From: Nocardioides pantholopis
Lineage (GTDB): Bacteria > Actinomycetota > Actinomycetes > Propionibacteriales > Nocardioidaceae
DNA: 64,000 nucleotides
Assembly: GCF_003710085.1 (NCBI RefSeq)
Contig: NZ_CP033324.1
Location: 2,365,501-2,429,500, forward strand
Reading direction: 5' to 3'
Shown: one piece after another, positions 42,054 through 49,603 of the stretch
Layout: each line of letters opens with the position of its first letter
Numbering within the stretch: the stretch's first letter is position 1
Program-made: the position numbers and the translations under genes
Notes under the pieces: model-generated
Database searches by the model: none
Seen by the model: only the letters and a program-made list of their open reading frames with translations
Told to the model about the DNA's origin: nothing

Positions 42054-45000
42054 ATGGACTCCGTCTGGCTGGTCCTCGGGATCGTCGTCCTTCTCGCCAC
42101 CTTGCTGGACGTGTTCCTCACCGCGCTGAACTACGACGAGGCCGGCTTCCTCGCCGGTCCGGTCGCCCGCCTGCAGTGGCACACGGTGCGCCGCGTCACC
42201 CGCCGGCTGCCCCGGCGCTGGCGGCCGGTGGCGCTGCGCCAGGTCACCGGCCTGCAGATCATCGTGATCGTGGCCGTCTGGCTCTTCGGCGTCATCCTCG
42301 GCTACGGGCTGATCTACCGGGGCCTGATGTCGCCGACCTCGTTCTCGGTCAGCGGCACCGGCGCGGAGCGGGACTTCTTCGACGCGATGTACTTCAGCGC
42401 CGCCCAGCTGTCCACGGTCGGCGGCTCGGTGCTCACCGCCGAGACCGACCTGCTGCGCTTCCTCAGCATCGCCGAGACCCTCACCGGCGTGATCCTGGTG
42501 TCGCTGATCCTCACCTTCCTGCTCGGCGTGTACGACGTGATCGGGAGCCTGCACTCGCTGTGTCGGCACTTCTTCAGCGCCGAGCGCGGCGCCGGCTCCC
42601 CCGTGGCCAGCCTCGCGCCGTACTTCCAGCAGGGTGAGCCGAACGGCCTCGACGGCCACGTCGACGGCATCGCCGACTCGTTCGCCTCCTACACCGACGG
42701 GCTCCGCCTGCACCACGCCGCGTACTACTTCCAGAGCGGGCGGGACCAGTTCGCGCTCCCGTACGCGCTGCGGATGACCGGCGGGACGCTCGGCGCGCTG
42801 CGCTGGGGGCTGCCCACCGGGCATCCCGCCACGACCCAGCCCGCGCTGGTCGGCCTCACCTTCCAGTTCCTGGAGTTCGGCGACTACCTGCACACGCAGC
42901 TGCGCTGGCGCAGCGTCGCGGTGCCCGAGGTCGTCACCCCCGAGGTCTTCGCGCGGCTCGCCAAGGACGAGCGCCGCGCTCGGGAGGACTCCTGGGTGGC
43001 GCGCTTCGTCCAGCTCGAGCGTGAGATGGCCGGGCTCGCCGGGCTGGAGCCGCTCTCGGATCTCGACGATGCCCACCGCCGCTACAGCGCCTGGCTGCCG
43101 TTCGCCTACCGCGCCCAGCAGATCGTGCTGGCCACCAGCGCGGACCTCGACTACCAGCCGGTCATCGTCAGCGACACCCCGGTCTCGATCCTGGAGGCCC
43201 GCGACGCCGTCGCGCTGCAGAGCATCGAGGAGATCCCCGGGCCGGTGAGCGTCACGACAGACCCGGTGCCGGACACCGAACGGAGCCGGGCCGGACGGCT
43301 GCGGACCTTCCTCGACGAGCACCTCTCCCTGGTCGACCCCGGCCACGCCCGGCTCCGCTCGGCGGCACGCGCGGTCCTCGGGGCGGTCGCTGCCGTCGTC
43401 ACCCTGCACCCGCTCTTCGACGCCCTGGACGAGACCGCCTTGCCCCCCGCGATCTTCGGCGGCTTCGTCGCGATGCTCAGCGCCGGGGTCGCGGTCGACC
43501 GGACCGTGCGCGGGCGCCAGGTCACGAGCGTCCTGGTCGTGCTCCCGGTGTCGGCGGTCGTGCTCGTCGGTGCGCTCGCCTCCGGGTCGGCCCTGTGGAG
43601 CGGGGTCCTGCTCGTCGTCATCGCGCTGGTCGGGGTCGGCGCGGGGCGGCTCGGCCCGCGCTGGGCCGCGCTGGGCCGGGTCTCGTTCATGGCGTACTAC
43701 TTCGCGCTGATCATGCGCCTGGAGCTCGCCGACGTGGTGTTCTACATCGCGGCCGCCGTGGTCGGGGTCGCGTGGGCGTACGTGCTGAACCACTTGGTCC
43801 TGCCCGACCGCCCCCGTCGGGTCCTGCGCGGCGGGATCGACGGGCTCGGGCGGCGCCTCGTGGACTCGATGGACCCGCTGATCGACGCGGTGTCGTGGGC
43901 CCGCTGGGATCCCGACATCCGCAAGCGGGTCTCGGCCGACCTGCGCCAGCTGCACGGCGCCGCGGCGTTCATCGGCGGCCAGCTGAGCGGCGAGCCCGCT
44001 GCGACCGGGATCGACCCGGCGAGCGCCGCGGTGCTGCGGCTGCGGCTCTTCGACCTCGAGCTCACCTCCGGGAACCTCACCGGCGCGGTCCGCGACGTCA
44101 CGGGCACCGCCATCTCGCTGGAGCTGCGGGCTCGGCTCGCGGGCCGCCTGGAGCTGCTGCAGGCCCACCTGCAGGAGATCGCCGCGCGCCCGGTCGAGGA
44201 CGACGCCCGGCCCACCACGCCGACACCCTCGGCCCTCGCCCCGTGGAGCAGCGAGCCGGCACCCACCGGCTGGCCGCTGGCGGCGCGCGCCCTGCACCAT
44301 GCCGCCGACGAGGTCTACCTGGCTGCCGACGCCCTGCAGCGGGCCGAGGCCGCCAGCCTCGATCCCGCCGCCCCGCCGCTCGCCGACCCCGGCGTGACGG
44401 CGGACGACGGCAGCCTGGCGGAGATCGAGGAGCTCGAGGGAGTGGCGCAGGCCGATCCGGAGACCCCCGCGCCCAGGTCCCTGTCGGGCAACACCAAGCA
44501 GGCGGTCCAGGCCGCCGCCGCCACCGGGGCGGCGCTCCTGGTGGGCGAGGCCGTCTCCTCCACCCACCAGTACTGGGCCACCCTCTCGGCCTACCAGGTC
44601 CTCGGCGGCACCGACGGGGAGACCTTCGTCAAGGGCGCCAAGCGGATCGCCGGAACCGTCGTGGGCGCCGCCGTCGGGTTCGCGATCGCGATCGGCACCG
44701 ACGCAGAGCCGGCGGTCGTGGTGCCGCTGCTGGCCGTGGCGGTCTTCGCCTCGACGTACTACCGCCCGGTGTCGCCGGCGGTCTCGACGTTCTGGGTCAC
44801 GATGATCTTCGCGATGATCTACGAGACCCTCGGCCGGCTCAGCCCCGTCGCGCTGGAGCTGCGGGTCCTGGAGACCCTCTTCGGCGCGGTGGTGGCACTG
44901 CTGGTCGCCTGGTGGGTCTTCCCCACCCACACCCGGACCAAGCTCAACCAGGACCTGACCAGCCTGCTCGACGACCTGCGCGTGGTGATCACGGCCGGCC

Positions 45001-45500
45001 TGGAGCGGCTCAGCGGCAACGACACGGTCTCGGCGGCGGCGATCCGTCGACGCCTGCTCGCGATCAACCAGGCCGCCCGGCAGCTCACGGTGACCTCGGC
45101 GCCGCTGCGCCGGGCGGCGGGGGCTCTGGAGGCCGGCGGGGTCGAGGGCCGGCTCACCGCCGTGTGGTCACTGACCTACTACACCCGCCGCCTGATCGAG
45201 GCCGTCGAGCACGCGCTCGCCGCCGGGGTGGACCCGGGCGGCGAGGACTGGGGGCAGCTGCGGCGCGCCACCAGCGACAACCTCACCGCGCTGACCGCGG
45301 CCCTCGCGGACCAGCTGCCCGGCCCGGTCCACGACTCCCTGCCGGCCAGCCGGGACTACGACCCCAGCGGCCGGCCGACGCGACCCGAGGACGCCGTACT
45401 CCGTGAGCTCGAGCGGATCAACCAGACGGTCGTGCTGCTGCTCGGCGACATCTCCCCCGGCGCCGTGAACCGGGACGCCGAGCCGGCCGCCACGCCCTGA
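42054..45500 (+). CDS. channel-like domain fused to FUSC-family membrane protein
   Basis: A 1148-residue multidomain membrane protein. Residues 1-165 contain about three membrane segments with a two-helix potassium-channel-like pore: FFDAMYFSAAQLSTVGGSVL, where TVGGS replaces the TVGYG filter. A cytosolic part follows (170-435). Then come two FUSC-type halves: membrane block about 440-575 and membrane block about 815-965 (KQAVQAAAATGAALLVGEAV onward), each followed by a helical cytosolic segment. FUSC proteins (p-hydroxybenzoic acid efflux, YccS, aluminium-activated transporter-like) move organic anions. The fusion to a channel domain is unusual. Confidence 0.8.
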   Translation: MDSVWLVLGIVVLLATLLDVFLTALNYDEAGFLAGPVARLQWHTVRRVTRRLPRRWRPVALRQVTGLQIIVIVAVWLFGVILGYGLIYRGLMSPTSFSVSGTGAERDFFDAMYFSAAQLSTVGGSVLTAETDLLRFLSIAETLTGVILVSLILTFLLGVYDVIGSLHSLCRHFFSAERGAGSPVASLAPYFQQGEPNGLDGHVDGIADSFASYTDGLRLHHAAYYFQSGRDQFALPYALRMTGGTLGALRWGLPTGHPATTQPALVGLTFQFLEFGDYLHTQLRWRSVAVPEVVTPEVFARLAKDERRAREDSWVARFVQLEREMAGLAGLEPLSDLDDAHRRYSAWLPFAYRAQQIVLATSADLDYQPVIVSDTPVSILEARDAVALQSIEEIPGPVSVTTDPVPDTERSRAGRLRTFLDEHLSLVDPGHARLRSAARAVLGAVAAVVTLHPLFDALDETALPPAIFGGFVAMLSAGVAVDRTVRGRQVTSVLVVLPVSAVVLVGALASGSALWSGVLLVVIALVGVGAGRLGPRWAALGRVSFMAYYFALIMRLELADVVFYIAAAVVGVAWAYVLNHLVLPDRPRRVLRGGIDGLGRRLVDSMDPLIDAVSWARWDPDIRKRVSADLRQLHGAAAFIGGQLSGEPAATGIDPASAAVLRLRLFDLELTSGNLTGAVRDVTGTAISLELRARLAGRLELLQAHLQEIAARPVEDDARPTTPTPSALAPWSSEPAPTGWPLAARALHHAADEVYLAADALQRAEAASLDPAAPPLADPGVTADDGSLAEIEELEGVAQADPETPAPRSLSGNTKQAVQAAAATGAALLVGEAVSSTHQYWATLSAYQVLGGTDGETFVKGAKRIAGTVVGAAVGFAIAIGTDAEPAVVVPLLAVAVFASTYYRPVSPAVSTFWVTMIFAMIYETLGRLSPVALELRVLETLFGAVVALLVAWWVFPTHTRTKLNQDLTSLLDDLRVVITAGLERLSGNDTVSAAAIRRRLLAINQAARQLTVTSAPLRRAAGALEAGGVEGRLTAVWSLTYYTRRLIEAVEHALAAGVDPGGEDWGQLRRATSDNLTALTAALADQLPGPVHDSLPASRDYDPSGRPTRPEDAVLRELERINQTVVLLLGDISPGAVNRDAEPAATP

Positions 45501-45564
45501 GCGGCCCAGCCCCTGAGCAGCCCTGCCACGGGCGAGCGCCCGCCCCGTCGGTCCGACCGGCTGA

Positions 45565-45583
45565 CAGGAGCGCGTGGCTCCTG
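45565..45583. terminator. hairpin between convergent genes
   Basis: Arms CAGGAGC and GCTCCTG enclose GCGTG, 65 bp after the FUSC-fusion stop and 46 bp before the convergent gene's stop. GC-rich flanks and no T-run make it a moderate candidate. Confidence 0.4.
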
Positions 45584-45628
45584 GGCGGGCCGGGCGGGAC
45601 GGTGCGGGCGCCTCGCAGCGCGGACCGG

Positions 45629-46141
45629 TCAGGCCGGGGCGGCCGAGTCCTCCTCCTCGAGCATCCGGCGCAGGTTCGCCTCCTGGTCCGAGCTCAGGTT
45701 GGTCTCGATCAGCTCGCCGCGGATGCCCTGCTCGCGCAACGACTCGTGGACCCGGTCGAGCACGACCCCGGTGGTGAGCACGAACAGCGCCGAGGTGCCG
45801 GGGGTGACCTTCTCGCGCACGGAGCCGATGAAGTCGTCGTCGATGCCGACATCAATCATCGAGCCGGCCAGGGCGCCGCCGGCGGCACCGACCACGAGGC
45901 CGATCAGCGGAATGAAGAAGATGACTCCGAACAGCAGCCCCCAGAACATGCCGCCGAGCACGCCGTTCGCCAGCATGTTGGTCGCCTGCCGGGTCTTGGG
46001 CTTCTTCTTGCCCTCCTCCCACGAGACGGTCGCCGCGTCGAGGATCTGCACGAGCTCCTGCTTCTGGAGCTTGGAGAGCGCCTCCTCGGCCCGCTGCGCG
46101 CCGTCGGGGGTGTCGAACTTCCACACGGTCAGAGTTGCCAC
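45629..46141 (-). CDS. DUF1269-type membrane protein
   Basis: A 170-residue protein. The N-terminal ferredoxin-like part VWKFDTPDGAQRAEEALSKL is followed by a glycine-rich membrane hairpin GGMFWGLLFGVIFFIPLIG and AAGGALAG, then IDDDFIGSVREKVTPGTSALFVL, the DUF1269 pattern. The function of the family is unknown; members are often stress-induced. GTG 46141 with AAAGGAG seven bases upstream is clear. Its 22-nt leader is strikingly like that of the 23-residue peptide at 47003. Confidence 0.88.
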   Translation of the reverse strand: MATLTVWKFDTPDGAQRAEEALSKLQKQELVQILDAATVSWEEGKKKPKTRQATNMLANGVLGGMFWGLLFGVIFFIPLIGLVVGAAGGALAGSMIDVGIDDDFIGSVREKVTPGTSALFVLTTGVVLDRVHESLREQGIRGELIETNLSSDQEANLRRMLEEEDSAAPA

Positions 46142-46144
46142 GTC

Positions 46145-46166
46145 GTGCTCCTTTGGTCCGGACAGG
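46145..46166 (-). promoter_or_regulatory. shared 5' leader element, copy A
   Basis: On the minus strand this 22-nt segment (CCTGTCCGGACC then AAAGGAGCAC) matches 17 of 22 bases of the segment before the 23-residue peptide gene (47099-47078). The distance to the GTG start is the same, three bases. It includes the Shine-Dalgarno sequence. Confidence 0.5.
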
Positions 46167-46424
46167 CATGCCCCGAAACCGACGCATGCTCGTATCCGGT
46201 CCCCCGTTTTCCGCCAGTGACCCCCGTCACCATCAGGCGCCAGCGCCGATCGGCAGACACTCCGTAGTGCCCGGGACGTAAAGACCCGGGCACGCGCGGG
46301 CCGCACTCCGCCACGTCGCGGCCACGCCTCGCCCACCGGCCGGTAAGGGTTCGGTACGTCGCTCGCGCCCGGCGCCGGGGCGTGCCTGACTCATAGCCCG
46401 AGCGAGAGCGCCAGGAGGGCCACC

Positions 46425-46616
46425 ATGTCGGACGAGCTCAGGATGAGGATGGACCGCTGCCTGCGCGACGCGGGCCAGCACGCGGCGCGCGCCCTGCTGG
46501 AGATGGACCGGATGCGGAACTCGGGCGACCCCCGCGAGCGGGCCGCCTACGACGAGGTGCACGAGCTGATCAACGACCTCGGCGGCGCCCTGATCCTGCT
46601 CCAGGTCGCGGCCTGA
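46425..46616 (+). CDS. small hypothetical protein, helical
   Basis: A 63-residue acidic/amphipathic protein (MRMDRCLRDAGQHAARALLE, then DRMRNSGDPRERAAYDEVHE). It is probably an all-helical cytosolic protein. ATG 46425 has CAGGAGGG upstream, which supports translation. No family was recognised. It lies among stress-type small genes and is divergent from the DUF1269 gene. Confidence 0.65.
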   Translation: MSDELRMRMDRCLRDAGQHAARALLEMDRMRNSGDPRERAAYDEVHELINDLGGALILLQVAA

Positions 46617-46625
46617 GCCGGCCCG

Positions 46626-46850
46626 TCAGTCCCGCGGCCGCACGTGCTCCGCACGCACCCACCCGTGGGCCAGTTCCCAGCTGCGGACCCCGCCACCGGA
46701 CGCCCACACCACCAGCGCCTCCCACCGGTCGGCGGTGCGCCGCCACTCCAGGATCAGCCCCGGGCAGCGCTCGTGCCAGCGACCGGTCTGGCAGACCCAG
46801 ACGTGGCGCGGCACGGCGTGCCCGCGGGAGCCGGTGACCTGATCGTGCAT
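46626..46850 (-). CDS. small Trp-rich protein under a LexA-type box
   Basis: A 74-residue basic protein with seven tryptophans and two cysteines (WVCQTGRWHERCPG, LEWRRTADRWEALVVW). The reading start ATG 46850 lies ten bases from a near-consensus SOS box and six bases after TATCGT, a -10 box, so its transcript is nearly leaderless and LexA would block the -10. Function is unknown; a DNA-damage response role is inferred only from the operator. The 3' end is ten bases from the convergent small gene. Confidence 0.65.
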   Translation of the reverse strand: MHDQVTGSRGHAVPRHVWVCQTGRWHERCPGLILEWRRTADRWEALVVWASGGGVRSWELAHGWVRAEHVRPRD

Positions 46851-46860
46851 CCGCCCACGA

Positions 46861-46876
46861 TAGAACACCTGTTCGA
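46861..46876 (-). promoter_or_regulatory. LexA (SOS) box candidate
   Basis: The minus strand reads TCGAAC-AGGT-GTTCTA, against the actinobacterial consensus TCGAAC-N4-GTTCGA: one mismatch. It overlaps the TATCGT -10 element of the Trp-rich gene. A perfect core box (CGAAC-N4-GTTCG) occurs upstream of recA in the same window. Confidence 0.75.
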
Positions 46877-46938
46877 ACGCCTGGCCGGTGGTGCCGGGTC
46901 GAGCCGGCCAGCCACCCGGGTCGGGAGCCGCCGTACGG

Positions 46939-46978
46939 CGAAGAACCCGCTGGCGAGGTGTCGCCAGCGGGTTCTTCG
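46939..46978 (-). terminator. very strong intrinsic terminator, 18-bp stem
   Basis: Perfect 18-bp arms (CGAAGAACCCGCTGGCGA and complement) enclose the loop GGTG (plus strand). The AAGAAC/GTTCTT ends give a U-containing tail in either direction. It lies 24 bp after the stop of the 23-residue peptide gene. Confidence 0.8.
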
Positions 46979-47002
46979 GGTGCCGTTCGGTGCGGCCGAC
47001 GA

Positions 47003-47074
47003 TCAGAGGACCAGGATCAGGACCACGATGACGGCGATGACCAGGGCGAGAATGGCAATGGTGCGAGTGTTCAC
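47003..47074 (-). CDS. 23-residue hydrophobic membrane peptide
   Basis: A tiny gene of 23 codons starting at GTG 47074 with GAAGGAG seven bases upstream. The peptide is NTRT followed by a single membrane helix of Ile/Leu/Val/Ala up to the C-terminus. A strong ribosome site, its own terminator and a leader shared with the DUF1269 gene support expression. Single-span peptides of this size often modulate membrane proteins or respond to envelope stress; none of that is shown here. Confidence 0.7.
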   Translation of the reverse strand: MNTRTIAILALVIAVIVVLILVL

Positions 47075-47077
47075 AGG

Positions 47078-47099
47078 GCACTCCTTCGGGCCGGATAGG
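47078..47099 (-). promoter_or_regulatory. shared 5' leader element, copy B
   Basis: On the minus strand CCTATCCGGCCC then GAAGGAGTGC, 17 of 22 bases identical to the leader of the DUF1269 gene and equally spaced from the GTG start. Confidence 0.5.
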
Positions 47100-47136
47100 T
47101 TCCCCTCCATGCCCGGGGACGGGCCCGCCCAAACCG

Positions 47137-47358
47137 TCAGCTGCCGGAGTCGTAGTCCGAGGGCTCGCTGTCGATCATGAAGTTGCGGTCGTTCTCGATG
47201 CCCTGGACCATCCGCTCCACCCACGCATCGTCGGTGGTCTCGATGTCGCGATCGGCCAGCTGCGCACGCAGGTAGGTCGCCAGGTCGGTCTCGCCGGAGG
47301 CCTTCGCGATGGAGGTCGCGTCGACGGCGGCTTGGAGATCGGAGTCGTACGAGGCCAT
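47137..47358 (-). CDS. small acidic hypothetical protein
   Basis: A 73-residue acidic protein (SYDSDLQAAVDATSIAKASG, LATYLRAQLADRDIETTDDA, ending SEPSDYDSGS). ATG 47358 has AGAGGAG upstream. It appears cytosolic and helical. No family was recognised. It lies between the 23-residue peptide and the potassium channel gene, all on the minus strand. Confidence 0.65.
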   Translation of the reverse strand: MASYDSDLQAAVDATSIAKASGETDLATYLRAQLADRDIETTDDAWVERMVQGIENDRNFMIDSEPSDYDSGS

Positions 47359-47441
47359 GGGGGCTCCTCTCGTCGGGGACCGGCCCGTTACCCGACGGGC
47401 GCCCGCTCGACACCCCGGCCGGCGGCCGGGCCGCGGCGAGC

Positions 47442-48542
47442 TCAGTCCTCGTCGGTCGCGAAGTCCTCGTCGTGGGTCCCGGGCCGCGGCGCCCACGGCA
47501 GCTCCCGGGCGGGGCGGACGACGACCAGCCGGTCGCCGCGGGCGAGCAGTGTGACCACCGGGTCGAAGTAGCGGTAGACCTTCTCGTCGCGCACCACCGC
47601 GATCACCTGGTCGGGCAGCGACTGCGGGGCCTTGCCGACCTCGGTGACCAGCAGCTCGCGCTCGGCGACCTCGAGCCCCTCGCCGTACGTCAGCAGGTCC
47701 TCCATCACCGAGCCCAGGGTCGGGGAGAGCGAGGAGAGGCCGAGCAGCCGCCCGACCGCGTCGGAGGAGGTGATCACCGAGTTGGCGCCGGACTGCCGCA
47801 TCAGCGGCGCGTTCTCCTGCTCCCGCACCGAGGCGACGATCCGGGCGTCCGGGTTCTGCTGGCGCACGGTCAGCGTGGCCAGCACGTTCGCGGCGTCGCT
47901 GTCGGTGGTGATGACGACCTGGTCGGCCTCGGCGACCCCGGCGCGGCGCAGTACGTCGCGGCGGGTGGCGTCGCCGGTGACGACCGCCAGCCCGTCGGCG
48001 TGGGCGTCCTGGAGCGCGGTGGCGCTCGGGTCGACGACCACGACCGCCTCCCGGTTCAGGCCGTTGCCGACCAGGGTCTCGACGGCGCTACGGCCCTTGG
48101 TGCCGTAGCCGATGACGACGACGTGGTGTCCCATGTGCTTCCTCCATCGGGCGACGCGGAACATCTCCCGGCCCTGCGAGGCGAGAACCTCGAGGGTGGT
48201 CCCGATCAGGAGGACCAGGAAGGCGATGCGGGCGGGGGTGATGACGAACGCGTTGATCAGGCGCGCGCCGTCGGTGACCGGCGCGATGTCGCCGTAGCCG
48301 GTGGTGCTGAGCGTGACGGTCGTGTAGTAGATCGCGTCGATGAGGCTGATCGTGTTGGTGGGGTCGTTGCCGTCGCGATAGCCGTCCCGGTCGAACCAGA
48401 CCAGCAGCGTGGTGCCGACCAGGATGCCCAGCGCGGCCAGCAGCCGGCGGCCGAGCTCCCACCACGGCGAGCGGACCCGCTCCGGCAGGGCGATCATCGT
48501 GCGCCCCGCGGCCGGTGTGGAGTCGGAGCGGAGGACGGGCAC
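47442..48542 (-). CDS. potassium channel with RCK (TrkA-N/TrkA-C) domains
   Basis: A 366-residue two-helix potassium channel. The selectivity filter TTGYGD is at residues 80-85 between two membrane helices (about 35-50 and 97-118). The cytosolic RCK Rossmann domain starts VVVIGYGTKG at 141, with VVDPSATALQDAHADG binding the nucleotide, and a TrkA-C-like part runs from about 270. It conducts K+ under ligand control. Start ATG 48542; the gene stands alone in transcription direction with BrkB 35 bp upstream. Confidence 0.93.
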   Translation of the reverse strand: MPVLRSDSTPAAGRTMIALPERVRSPWWELGRRLLAALGILVGTTLLVWFDRDGYRDGNDPTNTISLIDAIYYTTVTLSTTGYGDIAPVTDGARLINAFVITPARIAFLVLLIGTTLEVLASQGREMFRVARWRKHMGHHVVVIGYGTKGRSAVETLVGNGLNREAVVVVDPSATALQDAHADGLAVVTGDATRRDVLRRAGVAEADQVVITTDSDAANVLATLTVRQQNPDARIVASVREQENAPLMRQSGANSVITSSDAVGRLLGLSSLSPTLGSVMEDLLTYGEGLEVAERELLVTEVGKAPQSLPDQVIAVVRDEKVYRYFDPVVTLLARGDRLVVVRPARELPWAPRPGTHDEDFATDED

Positions 48543-48577
48543 GAAGCGAATCTAGTGGACCGGGGGCGCGGACCTGC

Positions 48578-49585
48578 TCAGGGCCGGCCCTTCGACCCAT
48601 CGTGGCGCGGCCGCGGCCCCCGCTGCAGGCGGGCCCGGGTGGTCGCCTTCTGCGGGAAGACTGTGTCGAAGGCGGCGTTGACGGCAGCCCCGATCAGCAC
48701 GGCGATCGCCACCAGGTAGAGCCACAGCAGCACCGCGATCGGCGCGGCCAGCGGGCCGTAGATCGAGCGGGAGTCCGCAGCGGTCACGGTCAGCACCCAG
48801 CGCAGCAGGTAGGAGCCGGCGACCCAGGCGAACAGCGAGAACGTCGCGCCCGGCAGGTTGAAGGTCCAGCTCGTTCGGGCCGGCACCGAGACGTGGTAGA
48901 GCGTGGCCAGGAAGCAGATGCAGACCGCGATCACGACCGGCCAGTAGAACCCGAGCACGAAGCCGAGGTCGTCGGGCAGCCACCGGGCGACCAGGGTCGG
49001 CCCCACCACGATCAGCGGCACCGCCACCACGCCGGTGACCAGCGCCAGCACGTAGAGGACGAACGAGAGGGCCCGGGTCGCGATGATCCCGCGGTGCCCG
49101 CCGAGGCCGTGCATGATCGTGATCGTGTCGACGAAGACGTTGAGGGCTCGCGACCCCGACCACAGCGCGAGCACGAAGCCCAGCGAGATCACGTCGAAGC
49201 GCCCGCCGCGCAGCACCTCGTCCATGGTCGGCGCGATCACCCGGTCGACCGCGCTGTCGGTGAGCAGCCGGGAGGACAGGTCCAGCACCGCCTGCCGGAC
49301 CTCCTCGACCTGGCCGGGGGTGAACCGGTCGGTGACGTAGCCGACGGCGCCGGTCATCGCGAAGATCAGCGGCGGCACCGAGAGCACCGCGAAGAACGCC
49401 GCCTCGGCGGCCAGCCCGGTGACCCGGTAGCGCAGGCAGGACGCGACGGTGGCGACCACCAGGCGCCACAGCGTGTGGCCGCGGCGCCGACCCGATGCCA
49501 GGAGCCGCCCCCGAGCCCGGGCCAGGGGGCCCGGATCCGCCGGCCCCGCCGACCCGGCCGCGTCCTGGGGGGTCTGCACGGCCAT
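48578..49585 (-). CDS. YihY/BrkB family membrane protein
   Basis: A 335-residue integral membrane protein with six helices. The family motifs LAAEAAFFAVLSVPPLIFAM and NAAFDTVFP are present, as is YGPLAAPIAVLLWLYLVAIA. The family was once called ribonuclease BN, but is a membrane transporter-like group of unknown substrate. ATG 49585 is only 18 bp from the divergent AidB-like start, so the promoters overlap. Confidence 0.9.
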   Translation of the reverse strand: MAVQTPQDAAGSAGPADPGPLARARGRLLASGRRRGHTLWRLVVATVASCLRYRVTGLAAEAAFFAVLSVPPLIFAMTGAVGYVTDRFTPGQVEEVRQAVLDLSSRLLTDSAVDRVIAPTMDEVLRGGRFDVISLGFVLALWSGSRALNVFVDTITIMHGLGGHRGIIATRALSFVLYVLALVTGVVAVPLIVVGPTLVARWLPDDLGFVLGFYWPVVIAVCICFLATLYHVSVPARTSWTFNLPGATFSLFAWVAGSYLLRWVLTVTAADSRSIYGPLAAPIAVLLWLYLVAIAVLIGAAVNAAFDTVFPQKATTRARLQRGPRPRHDGSKGRP

Positions 49586-49590
49586 GGCCC

Positions 49591-49596
49591 TACCGT
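49591..49596 (+). promoter_or_regulatory. -10 box TACCGT before aidB-like gene
   Basis: TACCGT fits TANNNT and ends seven bases before ATG 49604. With only 18 bp between the divergent starts, at least one of the two transcripts must be leaderless or start inside the other gene. Confidence 0.4.
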
Positions 49597-49603
49597 AGGT
49601 CAC

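Noticed and set aside
42042..44930. 962-codon minus-strand open frame opposite the FUSC fusion gene
   Set aside because: Composition is Arg/Gly/Asp-rich without motifs, while the plus strand has clear membrane segments and FUSC blocks.
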